The notes beneath the pieces were generated by a model that worked only from the letters and a program-made list of their open reading frames with translations, was not told where the DNA came from and did not search any database. DNA of 44,006 nt from Roseburia sp. (lineage in GTDB: Bacteria; Bacillota; Clostridia; Lachnospirales; Lachnospiraceae): positions 1 through 44,006 of the forward strand of contig JAPFDX010000050.1 of the NCBI GenBank assembly GCA_026168605.1, given 5' to 3'. The number at the start of each line of letters is the position of its first letter. Position 1 is the first letter of the stretch. Positions 26,193 to 34,258 of this stretch are shown piece by piece. Made by a program: the position numbers and the translations under genes.

Positions 26193-26870
26193 TTAGAAGC
26201 GGCGTTCTCCGTCATGGGAGAGGATTGAGACGCTGGTTATATGAGGAAGTGAGTGAAGTTCCTTTAGGAGCGATACATCCTCATTTTTGGCACATTTGAA
26301 TTCCACTACCATGTCAAGTCCCTGCTTTGTGAGGTTACGGGATTTTACAGTGCTGGATTTGGTGTGTTTCTTTACCAGAGCTTCGATCTCTTCTGTGGTA
26401 TCGGTGGAGGAACTGTTGACGATCAAAAGCTGGGCTGCCTTGGGACTGGGAACAGCATCCAGAACAAAGAGCAGCACGGTGACGATCACAGAGGCGATCA
26501 GCGCGATCTCATACAGTCCCGCGCCACAGATGATGCCGACGCTGATGGACCAGAAAAGAAATACCAGGTCCATCGAATTTTTGATGGCATTGCGGAAACG
26601 GACGATGGAGAGCGCGCCGACCATACCGAGGGAGATTACCAGATTTGACTGCATGGCAAGTACAATGGCGGCAGTAATGACTGACATAAGCGCCACAGAC
26701 TTATTAAAGTCCTTCGAGTAAAAGCCGGATTTTGTGGTCAGCCGGTAGATGTAAAAGATATAGAGTGACAGCGCCACCGCAAACGTCAGTGCGATGCAGA
26801 CTCTTACAAGTGAGATGTCTGTCGCAAAATTTTCCAGTACAGAATTTTTGATAATGTCTTTGGTACTCAT
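26193..26870 (-). CDS. DUF4956 membrane protein
   Basis: A 225-residue membrane protein with about five hydrophobic helices (near 21-42, 56-72, 77-90, 102-118 and 121-138) and a soluble C-terminal domain of about 80 residues. The family signature GMVGALSIVRFRNAIK is at 82-97. DUF4956 genes recur beside VTC-domain and CotH genes in bacteria; their biochemical role is unknown. By position it could be the membrane partner of the polyphosphate polymerase, but this is inference. GGAGGTC precedes the start, and the VTC gene ends 30 bases upstream. Confidence 0.85.
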   Translation of the reverse strand: MSTKDIIKNSVLENFATDISLVRVCIALTFAVALSLYIFYIYRLTTKSGFYSKDFNKSVALMSVITAAIVLAMQSNLVISLGMVGALSIVRFRNAIKNSMDLVFLFWSISVGIICGAGLYEIALIASVIVTVLLFVLDAVPSPKAAQLLIVNSSSTDTTEEIEALVKKHTKSSTVKSRNLTKQGLDMVVEFKCAKNEDVSLLKELHSLPHITSVSILSHDGERRF

Positions 26871-26900
26871 AGAGACCTCCTGTTATGTAAGTAAGAAAAA

Positions 26901-27590
26901 TTATAGTATGTCCATCGTGTCGCACGCCTTGCGGCACAGATAGTATTTGGAACACGATGTCTGGTTCAGTTGGTTCAGCTCCAACGTCTGGGAAATAAAA
27001 TCCGGCAGCAGTTCGTCGTATTTTACTTCAAGGACGTGGAAATGTGCGGGCATGACCGGATATTTTACCGGATGCTCGGCAAAAAAGGCAGAGACATCCG
27101 GGGATGCCGAGAGATTCCGGTCAAAAGTGATCCGGACGTTTCCGATGGGATAAGTAAAAGCGGTCCGCTCATATTCCACGGTGACGACCGGCCGCAGAAG
27201 ATGAAGATGCTCCTCAATGGCGATCCGGTTTAAGACGGAAGAACTGCCGATGTCCGGACGGTAGTTTCCCGCGATAAACAAGTCACATTCTTCCCGGCTT
27301 AAGGCGTAGGAAGTCTTTTTGGTTTTGCTGTGGCTTTTTTCCTTGATCTCAAAACGAATCTTCTGATCGGAATTATTGTAGGTACGGATCCGGTACTTTT
27401 TCCGGTTATCCACACCAGCTTCGTTTTCGTAAAAGCACTGATCGTCCCGGGTGTCAAAGTAGAGACTGCGGATCAGATAACAGTCATCCTCCTGATGGGT
27501 ATCATAAGGAAGAATTGCCCGCAGTCTGTGCTTTAAAATCTCCAGTTCGTAATCAGAGCAGAGGTACTTTCGCTCTTCTCTATATTCCAT
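26901..27590 (-). CDS. VTC-domain protein, predicted polyphosphate polymerase
   Basis: A 229-residue soluble protein of the VTC/CYTH-like tunnel fold. Yeast Vtc4 uses this fold to make polyphosphate from ATP. The basic and acidic tunnel motifs are visible in order: EERKYL near the N-terminus, IRSLYFDT (40-47), KKYRIRTY (64-71), IRFEIKEK (78-85), ITFDRNL, and LEVKYDELLP near the C-terminus. It has no membrane helix, unlike the eukaryotic subunit, so the adjacent DUF4956 protein may supply it. It is the first gene of the operon, behind a consensus promoter and structured leader. The ATG at 27590 has only a weak ribosome binding site and overlaps a possible 10-codon upstream frame. Confidence 0.87.
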   Translation of the reverse strand: MEYREERKYLCSDYELEILKHRLRAILPYDTHQEDDCYLIRSLYFDTRDDQCFYENEAGVDNRKKYRIRTYNNSDQKIRFEIKEKSHSKTKKTSYALSREECDLFIAGNYRPDIGSSSVLNRIAIEEHLHLLRPVVTVEYERTAFTYPIGNVRITFDRNLSASPDVSAFFAEHPVKYPVMPAHFHVLEVKYDELLPDFISQTLELNQLNQTSCSKYYLCRKACDTMDIL

Positions 27591-27612
27591 ATTCTTTCAT
27601 GATCACTTTCAC
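27580..27612 (-). other. Possible 10-codon upstream reading frame overlapping the VTC start
   Basis: GTG at 27612 opens MKVIMKEYGI and stops at TAG 27582-27580, eight bases inside the VTC gene. AGGAAA precedes the GTG. It could couple translation to VTC, which has a poor ribosome binding site of its own. This is short and speculative. Confidence 0.3.
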
Positions 27613-27763
27613 AAGCTTTTTCCTGCCGCGCTTTATAATTCTTTTTCCGGTGGAAGTATTTATGTATATGCCGGAAATCCACGGTGGATCTCGAGAGAAA
27701 ATGCTCTCGTTTACAAGCATCTATACGTGTGCAAACACGTCACAGCCTGTATCTGTTTCGATT
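27613..27763 (-). promoter_or_regulatory. Hairpin-rich 5' leader of the VTC operon
   Basis: Between the promoter and VTC the transcript can form four successive hairpins: ACGTGT/ACACGT with GCAA (27725-27740), CGAGAG/CTCTCG (27692-27709), ATCCAC/GTGGAT (27677-27689) and TTCCGG/CCGGAA with a 20-base loop (27645-27676). No T-run terminator is seen. It matches no riboswitch that I recognise. No plus-strand gene is supported in the gap 27591-27978. Confidence 0.45.
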
Positions 27764-27769
27764 AAGGGT

Positions 27770-27798
27770 ATTATAGACAGGGTGGAAGGATTTTTCAA
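27770..27798 (-). promoter_or_regulatory. Promoter of the VTC-DUF4956-CotH operon
   Basis: On the minus strand TTGAAA (27798-27793), a 17-base spacer and TATAAT (27775-27770). Near-consensus sigma-A type, so the operon looks vegetatively expressed rather than dependent on a sporulation sigma factor. Confidence 0.8.
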
Positions 27799-27978
27799 TA
27801 GGGAAATTACGTCCTATAGGAAAAGGAATGTATTGGCAGCTTTCACATCTGCTTTTCATTGCGAACCCACCATGTTTGTGTTAAAGTATAACATGAACTT
27901 ATATAGAACTTTTGATTGACATAAGAGCGGTTCGCGAAGCGTGCCACTCGTCGTCAGGAAAGGCAAAAGAGGAGCAGT

Positions 27979-28560
27979 ATGCGCAGACAACGGAGCGGAC
28001 TTAATTTTTCAAGACGCAAGAAAAAAGTAAATATGGCAGTGGTGAAGGAAGTGGGCGTCTGGGCGGTGGAGATTCTGATCACGCTGCTTCTGGCATTTTC
28101 GCTTGTATATTTTGTTGGGATGAGAACGAGTGTGATCGGGCAGTCGATGGCGGGAACGCTTGAGGGAGGCGATGAGATACTGGTCAACCGTTTTATCTAT
28201 AAGGTGACCAATCCGAAGCCGAATGACATCATTGTATTCCAGCCAAACGGCAATGAGAAGTCGCATTATTATGTGAAGCGTGTCGTCGCGGTGCCGGGGG
28301 ACACAGTGATGATCAAAAACGGTGTGCTCTATGTGAACGGCGAGCCGTTTGAGGATGAGATCCAGGCGGCGTCCATCGAGGAGGCAGGGCTTGCGTCCGA
28401 GGAGATCACCCTTGCGCAGGACGAATTTTTTGTGCTCGGGGATAACCGCAACAACAGCGAGGACAGCAGATACGCCAATATCGGCAATATCAAAAAGCAG
28501 CACATTATCGGAAAAGCATGGTTTTGTGTAGCGCCGTGGGGCAATTTCGGATTTTTATAG
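27979..28560 (+). CDS. lepB: Signal peptidase I
   Basis: Membrane serine protease that removes signal peptides from exported proteins. The 193 residues have a basic N-terminus, one membrane helix (about 27-47), catalytic Ser56 in GQSMAGTL and catalytic Lys100 in YYVKRVVAVPGD, then the conserved GDNRNNSEDSR. The short single-anchor form is the Gram-positive type. AGAGGAGCAGT precedes the ATG. It opens the run lepB-rbgA-rnhB, which in relatives usually follows rplS. Confidence 0.96.
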   Translation: MRRQRSGLNFSRRKKKVNMAVVKEVGVWAVEILITLLLAFSLVYFVGMRTSVIGQSMAGTLEGGDEILVNRFIYKVTNPKPNDIIVFQPNGNEKSHYYVKRVVAVPGDTVMIKNGVLYVNGEPFEDEIQAASIEEAGLASEEITLAQDEFFVLGDNRNNSEDSRYANIGNIKKQHIIGKAWFCVAPWGNFGFL

Positions 28561-28576
28561 AGTGTGGAGGTAGAAG

Positions 28577-29431
28577 ATGCAGTTTCAGTGGTATCCGGGA
28601 CATATGACAAAGGCAAAGCGGCAGATGCAGGAGGACATCAGGCTGATCGATCTGGTGATTGAGCTGGTGGACGCGCGGATCCCGCTTGCCAGCAGGAATC
28701 CTGACATCGATGAGTTGGGAAAAAATAAGGCGAGACTGATTTTGATGAATAAAGCAGATCTGGCGGACGAGGCGGCAAGCCGTGCGTGGACGGCTTATTT
28801 TCAGGAGCGGGGCTGCTATGTCGTGATGCTTGACGCGCGGAGCAAGGCGGGCATGAAGCAGATCACATTGGTCGTCATGGAAGCCTGCCGGGAAAAGATC
28901 GAGCGTGACAGAAAGCGCGGCATTAAGAACCGCCCGGTGCGCGCGATGGTGGTCGGCATCCCAAACGTCGGAAAATCGACGTTTATCAACTCCTACGCGG
29001 GAAAAGCGTGTGCAAAGACGGGAAATAAGCCGGGAGTGACGAAGGGGAAGCAGTGGATCCGTCTGAATAAAAATGTGGAGCTTCTCGACACGCCGGGAAT
29101 CCTCTGGCCGAAGTTTGAGGATCAGCGCGTGGGACTGTATCTGGCGCTGACGGGGGCGATCAAGGATGAGATTTTAAATATTGATGAGCTGTCACTGGAA
29201 CTGATCCGGGTTCTGACAGCGTACTATCCGGGGGTGCTTGCGGCGCGCTACGGCACGGAGGAGCAGACGGTTGACGAGAGTGCAGAGCCGGCAGCTATTT
29301 TGGAGCAGATCGCACAGAACCGCAGGTGCATTTCCAGAGGGAATGAGCTGGATTACAGTAAGGCGGCGGCACTTTTGATCGATGAATTCCGCAGCGGCAG
29401 GCTGGGAAGGATCACGATCGAGAGACCGTAA
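28577..29431 (+). CDS. rbgA: Ribosome biogenesis GTPase RbgA (YlqF)
   Basis: GTPase for late 50S subunit assembly. The 284 residues begin with QWYPGHMTKAKRQM and show the circularly permuted order of motifs: NKADLAD (G4) precedes GIPNVGKSTFIN (G1) and DTPGILWPK (G3). A C-terminal RNA-binding domain (about 200-284) follows. It starts 16 bases after lepB, with GTGGAGGTAGAAG before the ATG, and is followed closely by rnhB, as in Bacillus. Confidence 0.96.
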   Translation: MQFQWYPGHMTKAKRQMQEDIRLIDLVIELVDARIPLASRNPDIDELGKNKARLILMNKADLADEAASRAWTAYFQERGCYVVMLDARSKAGMKQITLVVMEACREKIERDRKRGIKNRPVRAMVVGIPNVGKSTFINSYAGKACAKTGNKPGVTKGKQWIRLNKNVELLDTPGILWPKFEDQRVGLYLALTGAIKDEILNIDELSLELIRVLTAYYPGVLAARYGTEEQTVDESAEPAAILEQIAQNRRCISRGNELDYSKAAALLIDEFRSGRLGRITIERP

Positions 29432-29447
29432 GGGGAGTATACAGAAG

Positions 29448-30212
29448 ATGGAAACAAAGAAAATCGGAGCGATAAGAGAAGAATTAAAGGCAGCAGAGGA
29501 ATCCATGCTGCCTTGTTTTATCAGGGAATACGAGGGGGATGCACGCGCGGGCGTCCAAAAGCTGGTGGAGCAGGCAAGAGGGCGCATCGAAAAGCTTGCC
29601 GCAGAGCGCAGGCGCACCGAGGAGCTGAAAAAGTACGAAAAGGAATATGCCATCTATGGGAATATCTGCGGTATTGACGAGGTGGGGCGCGGCCCTCTCG
29701 CCGGACCGGTCGTGGCGGGCGCGGTGATCCTGCCAAAGGACTGTGATATTTTATATATCAACGATTCCAAAAAGCTTTCTGCCGCAAAGCGCGAGGAGCT
29801 CTACGATGTGATCATGGAGCAGGCGATGGCGGTCGGCATCGGAATGGCGGGTCCAAAACGCATCGACGAGATCAATATCCTTCAGGCAACCTACGAGGCG
29901 ATGCGGGAGGCTATAAGTAAATTGGGCGTAACACCCGATATATTATTAAACGATGCAGTGACGATCCCGGGTGTAACTGTGCGCCAGATCCCGATCATCA
30001 AGGGCGACGCCAAAAGTATTTCCATCGGTGCGGCGAGTATCGTCGCGAAGGTCACGAGGGACCGCCTGATGGTGGAGTATGACAGGATCCTGCCGGAGTA
30101 TGGCTTTGCATCGAACAAGGGCTACGGTTCGGCGGAGCACATAGAAGCGCTGAAAAAGTACGGGCCGTCGCCGATTCACAGAAGAAGCTTTATCGGAAAT
30201 TTTGTCGTGTAG
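29448..30212 (+). CDS. rnhB: Ribonuclease HII
   Basis: Removes RNA from RNA-DNA hybrids and misincorporated ribonucleotides. The 254 residues include an N-terminal helical extension (1-68) typical of Firmicutes and the catalytic domain with GIDEVGRGPLAGPVVAGA (Asp77, Glu78), LLNDAV and IGAASIVAKVTRD. The ATG at 29448 starts the normal extension; an in-frame upstream start at 29382 would overlap rbgA. Confidence 0.95.
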   Translation: METKKIGAIREELKAAEESMLPCFIREYEGDARAGVQKLVEQARGRIEKLAAERRRTEELKKYEKEYAIYGNICGIDEVGRGPLAGPVVAGAVILPKDCDILYINDSKKLSAAKREELYDVIMEQAMAVGIGMAGPKRIDEINILQATYEAMREAISKLGVTPDILLNDAVTIPGVTVRQIPIIKGDAKSISIGAASIVAKVTRDRLMVEYDRILPEYGFASNKGYGSAEHIEALKKYGPSPIHRRSFIGNFVV

Positions 30213-30249
30213 GGACGTTTTTGCATAAAGTTTCGGAATGGAGGGAACT

Positions 30250-31989
30250 ATGCGCATATCAGATATGCTGAGACAATATAACCGGAACGTGAGCAACGGC
30301 ACGGAGGAACTGCGCAGTGTGCAGGGAACGCAGAAGCTCGTCTCGACCGTCGGGGAGCTTGCCGCCGGAAGTGTGTTTGAGGGAACGGTCAATGCGGTAA
30401 AGGGCGGAAAGGTGACACTGGCGCTCGGAAACGGGCAGGTGATCACCGCGCGTCTGGATGGAAAAGTGGATATCCGGCCGGGAACCGCAATGTTTTTTCA
30501 GGTGAAGGAAAACGACGGGCAGACGGTTGCCATCCGTCCATATACCGGCGCAGGCAGCATGGGCAACCCGACGCTTCTCGACGCGCTGACGGCTGCGCAG
30601 ATCCCGGTGACGGACCGCGCGCTTGCGATGACGGACGCCATGATGCAGGAGGGGATGCCGATCAACCGCGAGAATCTCCTTGCCATGATCAAATACGTCA
30701 ACGCCAATCCGGACGCCAATGTACAGACGATCGTGCAGATGGTGAAACTGGGACTTCCGGTGAACGAGATCATGGCGGCACAGTTTGAAAATTATCTGTC
30801 GGGGCATCATGCGCTTGTCGGGGAGATGGATCTGGCGGTCAGCCAGATGGCGGAGCTCTTTGGGAGCGAAGCGTTGTCGCCGGAGGAGACGTTTGCGCTG
30901 TACAGTAAGGTGATGGATATTTTTCTTGGGGAGGGCGCGCAGTCCGGAGGGGCTGCACAGACCGGACAGGGCGCTCTGCCACAGGAAGGGGCATTGCCGG
31001 ACGCACTCGCAGGAGGGGTGAATGGAAACGCGCAGCCCGTGGATGTGGCGGTGACGCTGGAGCAGCTTTTTTCGGAGGAGCAGTTAAAGGCGCTGGGAAA
31101 GGCATTGCAGAACGTGCCGACGCTGACGGGCAATCCGGCGCTGTTTGCAGGCGTGGACGGCGACGAGGTGTTCGTGGACACCATGCAGGAGGATGCGGCG
31201 CTCTCCGGGCTCGCCGGGCAGGCGGGAGCCGCAGGGGAAGGCGCAGCCGCCAGTCAGGTGAATCTGCACAGGGAGCTTGGCACAGTGGAATTTCTGCGTG
31301 CCCTGCAGCAGGCGCTGGCGGAGAACCAGATGAACGGGCTGAGCGGGATGCCAAAGCTTTTTGCGGGAAAAGAATTTCAGATGCTGCTGCGCAATGTGAT
31401 CGAGCAGCAGTGGCTGCTGAAACCGGAGGAGCTAAAGGATGGCAAAAAGCTCATGGCGCTCTATGAGAAGCTTGAGCGTCAGATGACGCAGCTTGATGCA
31501 GCGATGCGCGCGACGGGGCTCACACAGAACTCCTTTTTGCAGACGGCGGCGGAGATCCGCGGAAATATTGAGTTTATGAATCAGATGAACCAGATCTATA
31601 ACTATGTGCAGATTCCGTTAAAGATGTCGGGACAGAATGCGAACGGGGAACTCTATGTCTATACCAATAAAAAAGGGCAGGGAGATTCGGAGGGGGAGCT
31701 TACGGCGTTTTTGCATCTGGATATGGACGCGCTCGGCGCGACCGACGTCTCCGTGCGCATGAGGGAGAAGAAGGTGCAGACCAATTTTTATTTTGAGAGC
31801 GACGCCTCCTACCGGCTCGTGGAGATGCACCTGCCGATTTTGGAAAAACGGCTGAAAAATAAGGGTTATCAATGCACTTTTTCGATCACAAACGAGAGAC
31901 GCGGGATCAGCTTTAAGGAAAATTTTGTGAAAAAGGGAAATGTACAGACGGGCAGCGTACACCGCTATTCCTTTGATGTGCGCGCCTAG
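30250..31989 (+). CDS. FliK-like (hook-length-control type) protein outside a flagellar operon
   Basis: A 579-residue protein in the place of Bacillus ylqG, between rnhB and an ylqH-like gene. The N-terminal region has an OB-like segment (about 40-100). The middle (about 215-330) is Gly/Ala/Gln-rich and low in complexity. The C-terminal part (about 440-560) resembles the FliK C-terminal domain, with YVQIPLKMSGQNANGELYVY, LHLDMDALGATDVSVRM and VEMHLPILEKRLKNKGY. FliK proteins switch export specificity in flagellar secretion by contacting FlhB. The next gene encodes an FlhB-like domain. No other flagellar gene is nearby. The ATG at 30250 has GGAGGGAA before it; an ATG at 30238 is also in frame. 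Confidence 0.72.
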   Translation: MRISDMLRQYNRNVSNGTEELRSVQGTQKLVSTVGELAAGSVFEGTVNAVKGGKVTLALGNGQVITARLDGKVDIRPGTAMFFQVKENDGQTVAIRPYTGAGSMGNPTLLDALTAAQIPVTDRALAMTDAMMQEGMPINRENLLAMIKYVNANPDANVQTIVQMVKLGLPVNEIMAAQFENYLSGHHALVGEMDLAVSQMAELFGSEALSPEETFALYSKVMDIFLGEGAQSGGAAQTGQGALPQEGALPDALAGGVNGNAQPVDVAVTLEQLFSEEQLKALGKALQNVPTLTGNPALFAGVDGDEVFVDTMQEDAALSGLAGQAGAAGEGAAASQVNLHRELGTVEFLRALQQALAENQMNGLSGMPKLFAGKEFQMLLRNVIEQQWLLKPEELKDGKKLMALYEKLERQMTQLDAAMRATGLTQNSFLQTAAEIRGNIEFMNQMNQIYNYVQIPLKMSGQNANGELYVYTNKKGQGDSEGELTAFLHLDMDALGATDVSVRMREKKVQTNFYFESDASYRLVEMHLPILEKRLKNKGYQCTFSITNERRGISFKENFVKKGNVQTGSVHRYSFDVRA

Positions 31990-32003
31990 AGGGATTGTGG
32001 GTG

Positions 32004-32315
32004 ATGGATATGACAGAGCGGACACAGGAAAAAGAAAAACAAAAGACAGCGGTCGCCGTGGCGTACCAGCCGGGGGATGTGGCGCCAAAGATCCTGGCTG
32101 CCGGAAAGGGCGAGGTCGCGGAGCGGATCATCGAGGCGGCGAAGGAAAATGAAGTTCCGTTTTATCAGGATCATGCGCTGGCGGACACGCTCGCGAAGCT
32201 TGAGATCGGCAGCACGATACCGCCGGAGCTCTACGAGGTTGTGGCGGAGATCCTGGTGTTTGTGGACGATATGGACAAGATGAAGGCGAAGCTTCAAAAT
32301 TCCGGATTGCTTTAG
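32004..32315 (+). CDS. FlhB C-terminal-domain-like protein (YlqH type)
   Basis: A 103-residue soluble protein matching only the cytoplasmic end of FlhB/EscU export proteins, with VAVAYQPGDVAPKILAAGKG, VPFYQDHALADTLAKLEIG and IPPELYEVVAEILVFV. The NPTH self-cleavage motif of true FlhB is absent and so are the membrane helices. It follows the FliK-like gene by 14 bases, an order shared with Bacillus ylqG-ylqH. The two may form a binding pair with a role outside flagellar export. An ATG at 32010 could also start it. Confidence 0.8.
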   Translation: MDMTERTQEKEKQKTAVAVAYQPGDVAPKILAAGKGEVAERIIEAAKENEVPFYQDHALADTLAKLEIGSTIPPELYEVVAEILVFVDDMDKMKAKLQNSGLL

Positions 32316-32328
32316 GGAAGGAGAATAT

Positions 32329-32685
32329 TTGGATAAACGGGCGGTTGGAACGGCATATGAAAAGCTTGCGGGGGCATATTTGGAACAGCAGGGCTATCGG
32401 GTGATCGAGTACAACTTCCATTGCAGGAGTGGCGAGATCGACGTGATCGCAAGGGATGGAGAGTACCTGGTGTTTGTCGAGGTGAAATACCGCAGGACGG
32501 CGGCAAGCGGCGATCCCCTTGAGGCGGTGGATCTCAGGAAGCAGAGGCGGATCAGCCGCGCGGCGGCGTATTACTGTCTGACGCACGGGTACGGGGAGAG
32601 TACGCCGTGCCGCTTTGATGTGGCGGCGGTGCTCGGCGGTCAGACCTGCGTGGTGAAAAATGCGTTTGAATATGCCGGGGATTAG
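32329..32685 (+). CDS. yraN: YraN family (UPF0102) endonuclease-like protein
   Basis: A 118-residue protein with a restriction-endonuclease-like core: GTAYEKLAGAYLEQQGY, then the acidic GEIDVIARDGEYLVFVEVKYR that matches the E/D...ExK metal site of this fold. The family's cellular role is not settled; a link to DNA processing is usual. It starts with TTG at 32329, supported by GGAAGGAGA at the right distance. It lies 13 bases after the FlhB-like gene and 27 before pgeF. Confidence 0.92.
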   Translation: MDKRAVGTAYEKLAGAYLEQQGYRVIEYNFHCRSGEIDVIARDGEYLVFVEVKYRRTAASGDPLEAVDLRKQRRISRAAAYYCLTHGYGESTPCRFDVAAVLGGQTCVVKNAFEYAGD

Positions 32686-32712
32686 AAAAAGATCGTTGGA
32701 AATGGATGGGAC

Positions 32713-33624
32713 ATGGAACAAAAATTGTTGTTGAAAAGGAAAAAAGGGGCAAAGAGTGCTCTGCGCGAGGAGTGGCACCGTGCGGCGGACGGCAGCGGTC
32801 TATTGTTGCTAAAATACCCGCTTCTGGAGGAGACGGGAATTGTAAAGCACTGCTTTACCACACGGCTCGGGGGCGTGAGCGAGGGGATGTTTTCCTCGCT
32901 GAACTTAAGCTTTTCCCGCGGGGACAGACGGGAGGCGGTGGAGGAGAACTTCCAGAGACTTGCGACGGCGCTCTCTGTGGACGCGGAGAAGTTTGTGTGT
33001 ACCGACCAGACACACACGGTAAATGTGCGGAAGGTGACGGCGGCGGATGCCGGAAAAGGAATTTTTCGCGCGCGCGATTACAGTGATGTGGACGGTCTGA
33101 TCACCAACGAGCCGGGGCTGGTGCTCTCGACCTTTTATGCGGACTGCGTACCGCTTTATTTCGTAGACCCGGTGAACCGCGCCATCGGTATGAGCCATTC
33201 GGGCTGGCGCGGCACGGTTTTTCGCATGGGCAGGGCGACGATCGGGGCGATGCAAAAAGAGTACGGCAGCCGCCCGGAGGATCTGGTCTGTGCAGTCGGT
33301 CCGTCCATCTGTCAGGACTGCTACGAGGTCAGTGCTGATGTGGCGGAGCAGTTCGCGCGCGAATTTGCGGGGCATGAGGGCGAGATTTTGCGGGAGAGCC
33401 CGAAGAATCAGACGGGAACGGCTGACGCGGAGAAGAAATACCACCTGAATCTCTGGCGGGTGAACGAGATCGTTTTGCTGGAGGCGGGCGTCCTGCCGGA
33501 ACATCTGGCGGTGACGGACGTGTGTACCTGCTGCAACAGCGGGGTGCTGTTTTCCCATAGGGCAAGCAACGGCAGGAGGGGGAATCTGGGAGGATTTCTG
33601 TGCCTGACGGATTCTCTTTTGTAA
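32713..33624 (+). CDS. pgeF: Laccase-domain purine nucleoside phosphorylase / peptidoglycan-editing factor family
   Basis: A 303-residue YfiH/PgeF family protein. Family members act on purine nucleosides, and some prevent misincorporation of residues in peptidoglycan. The metal-ligand and active-site motifs are present: CTDQTHTVNV, STFYADCVPLYF, MSHSGWRGT, and GPSICQDCYEV, followed near the end by DVCTCCN and FSHR. It ends the lepB-to-pgeF run, just before the toxin-antitoxin insertion. Which of the described activities applies here is open. Confidence 0.9.
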   Translation: MEQKLLLKRKKGAKSALREEWHRAADGSGLLLLKYPLLEETGIVKHCFTTRLGGVSEGMFSSLNLSFSRGDRREAVEENFQRLATALSVDAEKFVCTDQTHTVNVRKVTAADAGKGIFRARDYSDVDGLITNEPGLVLSTFYADCVPLYFVDPVNRAIGMSHSGWRGTVFRMGRATIGAMQKEYGSRPEDLVCAVGPSICQDCYEVSADVAEQFAREFAGHEGEILRESPKNQTGTADAEKKYHLNLWRVNEIVLLEAGVLPEHLAVTDVCTCCNSGVLFSHRASNGRRGNLGGFLCLTDSLL

Positions 33625-33632
33625 TATAAGCG

Positions 33633-33663
33633 TTGAAAATGGATATAATTATGATATAATTAT
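33633..33663 (+). promoter_or_regulatory. Toxin-antitoxin promoter with tandem-repeat operator
   Basis: TTGAAA (33633-33638), a 16-base spacer and TATAAT (33655-33660). A perfect tandem 11-bp repeat GATATAATTAT occupies 33642-33652 and 33653-33663 and covers the -10 box. Each copy contains the palindrome ATAATTAT, and a partial third copy follows. It is a likely operator for antitoxin autorepression. Confidence 0.7.
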
Positions 33664-33687
33664 CCCATAATTAAGGAGGTGTCGTCT

Positions 33688-33948
33688 ATGCCACAAATAA
33701 TTCCGATTAAAGATTTAAAGAATACGTCAGAGATTTCCGATATGTGCCACAAAGCAGAAGAACCCATTTATATTACGAAAAATGGTTACGGCGATATGGT
33801 CATTATGAGTATGGAAATTTATGAGTCCACAATGAAACAACTCGCTATGTACAGAGATATTGAAATCTCTGAGAAACAGATTCAGACTGGACAGATCAAA
33901 GATGCCAGAATAGCACTCAGGGAAATGAGGGCAAAGTATGGGTTATAA
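33688..33948 (+). CDS. Phd/YefM-family antitoxin
   Basis: An 86-residue antitoxin. The N-terminal DNA-binding and dimer part reads IIPIKDLKNTSEISDMCHKAEEP-type, with YITKNGYGDMVIMS as in the Phd/YefM fold; the charged C-terminal half would wrap the toxin. The ATG at 33688 has TAAGGAGGTG before it. It overlaps the toxin by 11 bases. Composition is more A+T-rich than its neighbours, which suggests acquisition. Confidence 0.9.
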   Translation: MPQIIPIKDLKNTSEISDMCHKAEEPIYITKNGYGDMVIMSMEIYESTMKQLAMYRDIEISEKQIQTGQIKDARIALREMRAKYGL

Positions 33949-34249
33949 ATTAGTTATTTCAGAATATGCGGATGAATTGCTTGATAAGTTAGTGCATTAT
34001 CTGATTCACCGTTTGAAGAATGAGGGGGCTGCAAAACATTTGCTGGATGGTATCGACAGTATCTATAACAGATTGGAAATAAATCCTTTTCAATTTCCTG
34101 TTAGCAGGGATGGTTATTTGGCAAAAAAGGGGTATCATGAAGCGGTTATTCCACAGATGGATTATATTGTCATTTTCGATGTAAGGGCAGATGTTGTAAA
34201 TGTTGCTGGTATTTTTCATCAGTTGGAAAATTACCAGAGCAGATTATAA
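33938..34249 (+). CDS. RelE/ParE-superfamily toxin
   Basis: A 103-residue toxin partner. It opens with YKLVISEYADELLDKLVHYL and contains NPFQFPVSRDGYLAKKGYHEAVI and YIVIFDVRADVVNVAGIFHQ, the usual RelE/ParE helix-plus-sheet arrangement. Whether it cuts mRNA on the ribosome (RelE) or blocks gyrase (ParE) cannot be decided from sequence. It is coupled to the antitoxin and inserted between pgeF and the M42 peptidase. Confidence 0.88.
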   Translation: MGYKLVISEYADELLDKLVHYLIHRLKNEGAAKHLLDGIDSIYNRLEINPFQFPVSRDGYLAKKGYHEAVIPQMDYIVIFDVRADVVNVAGIFHQLENYQSRL

Positions 34250-34258
34250 GTAAATCGT

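Noticed and set aside
27515-27919. Plus-strand frame of 134 codons across the VTC start and leader
   Set aside because: Overlaps the VTC start, leader and promoter on the other strand; no ribosome binding site or domain.
27916-27921. TTGACA before lepB as its -35 box
   Set aside because: No acceptable -10 hexamer at 15 to 19 bases downstream; the lepB promoter was left unassigned.
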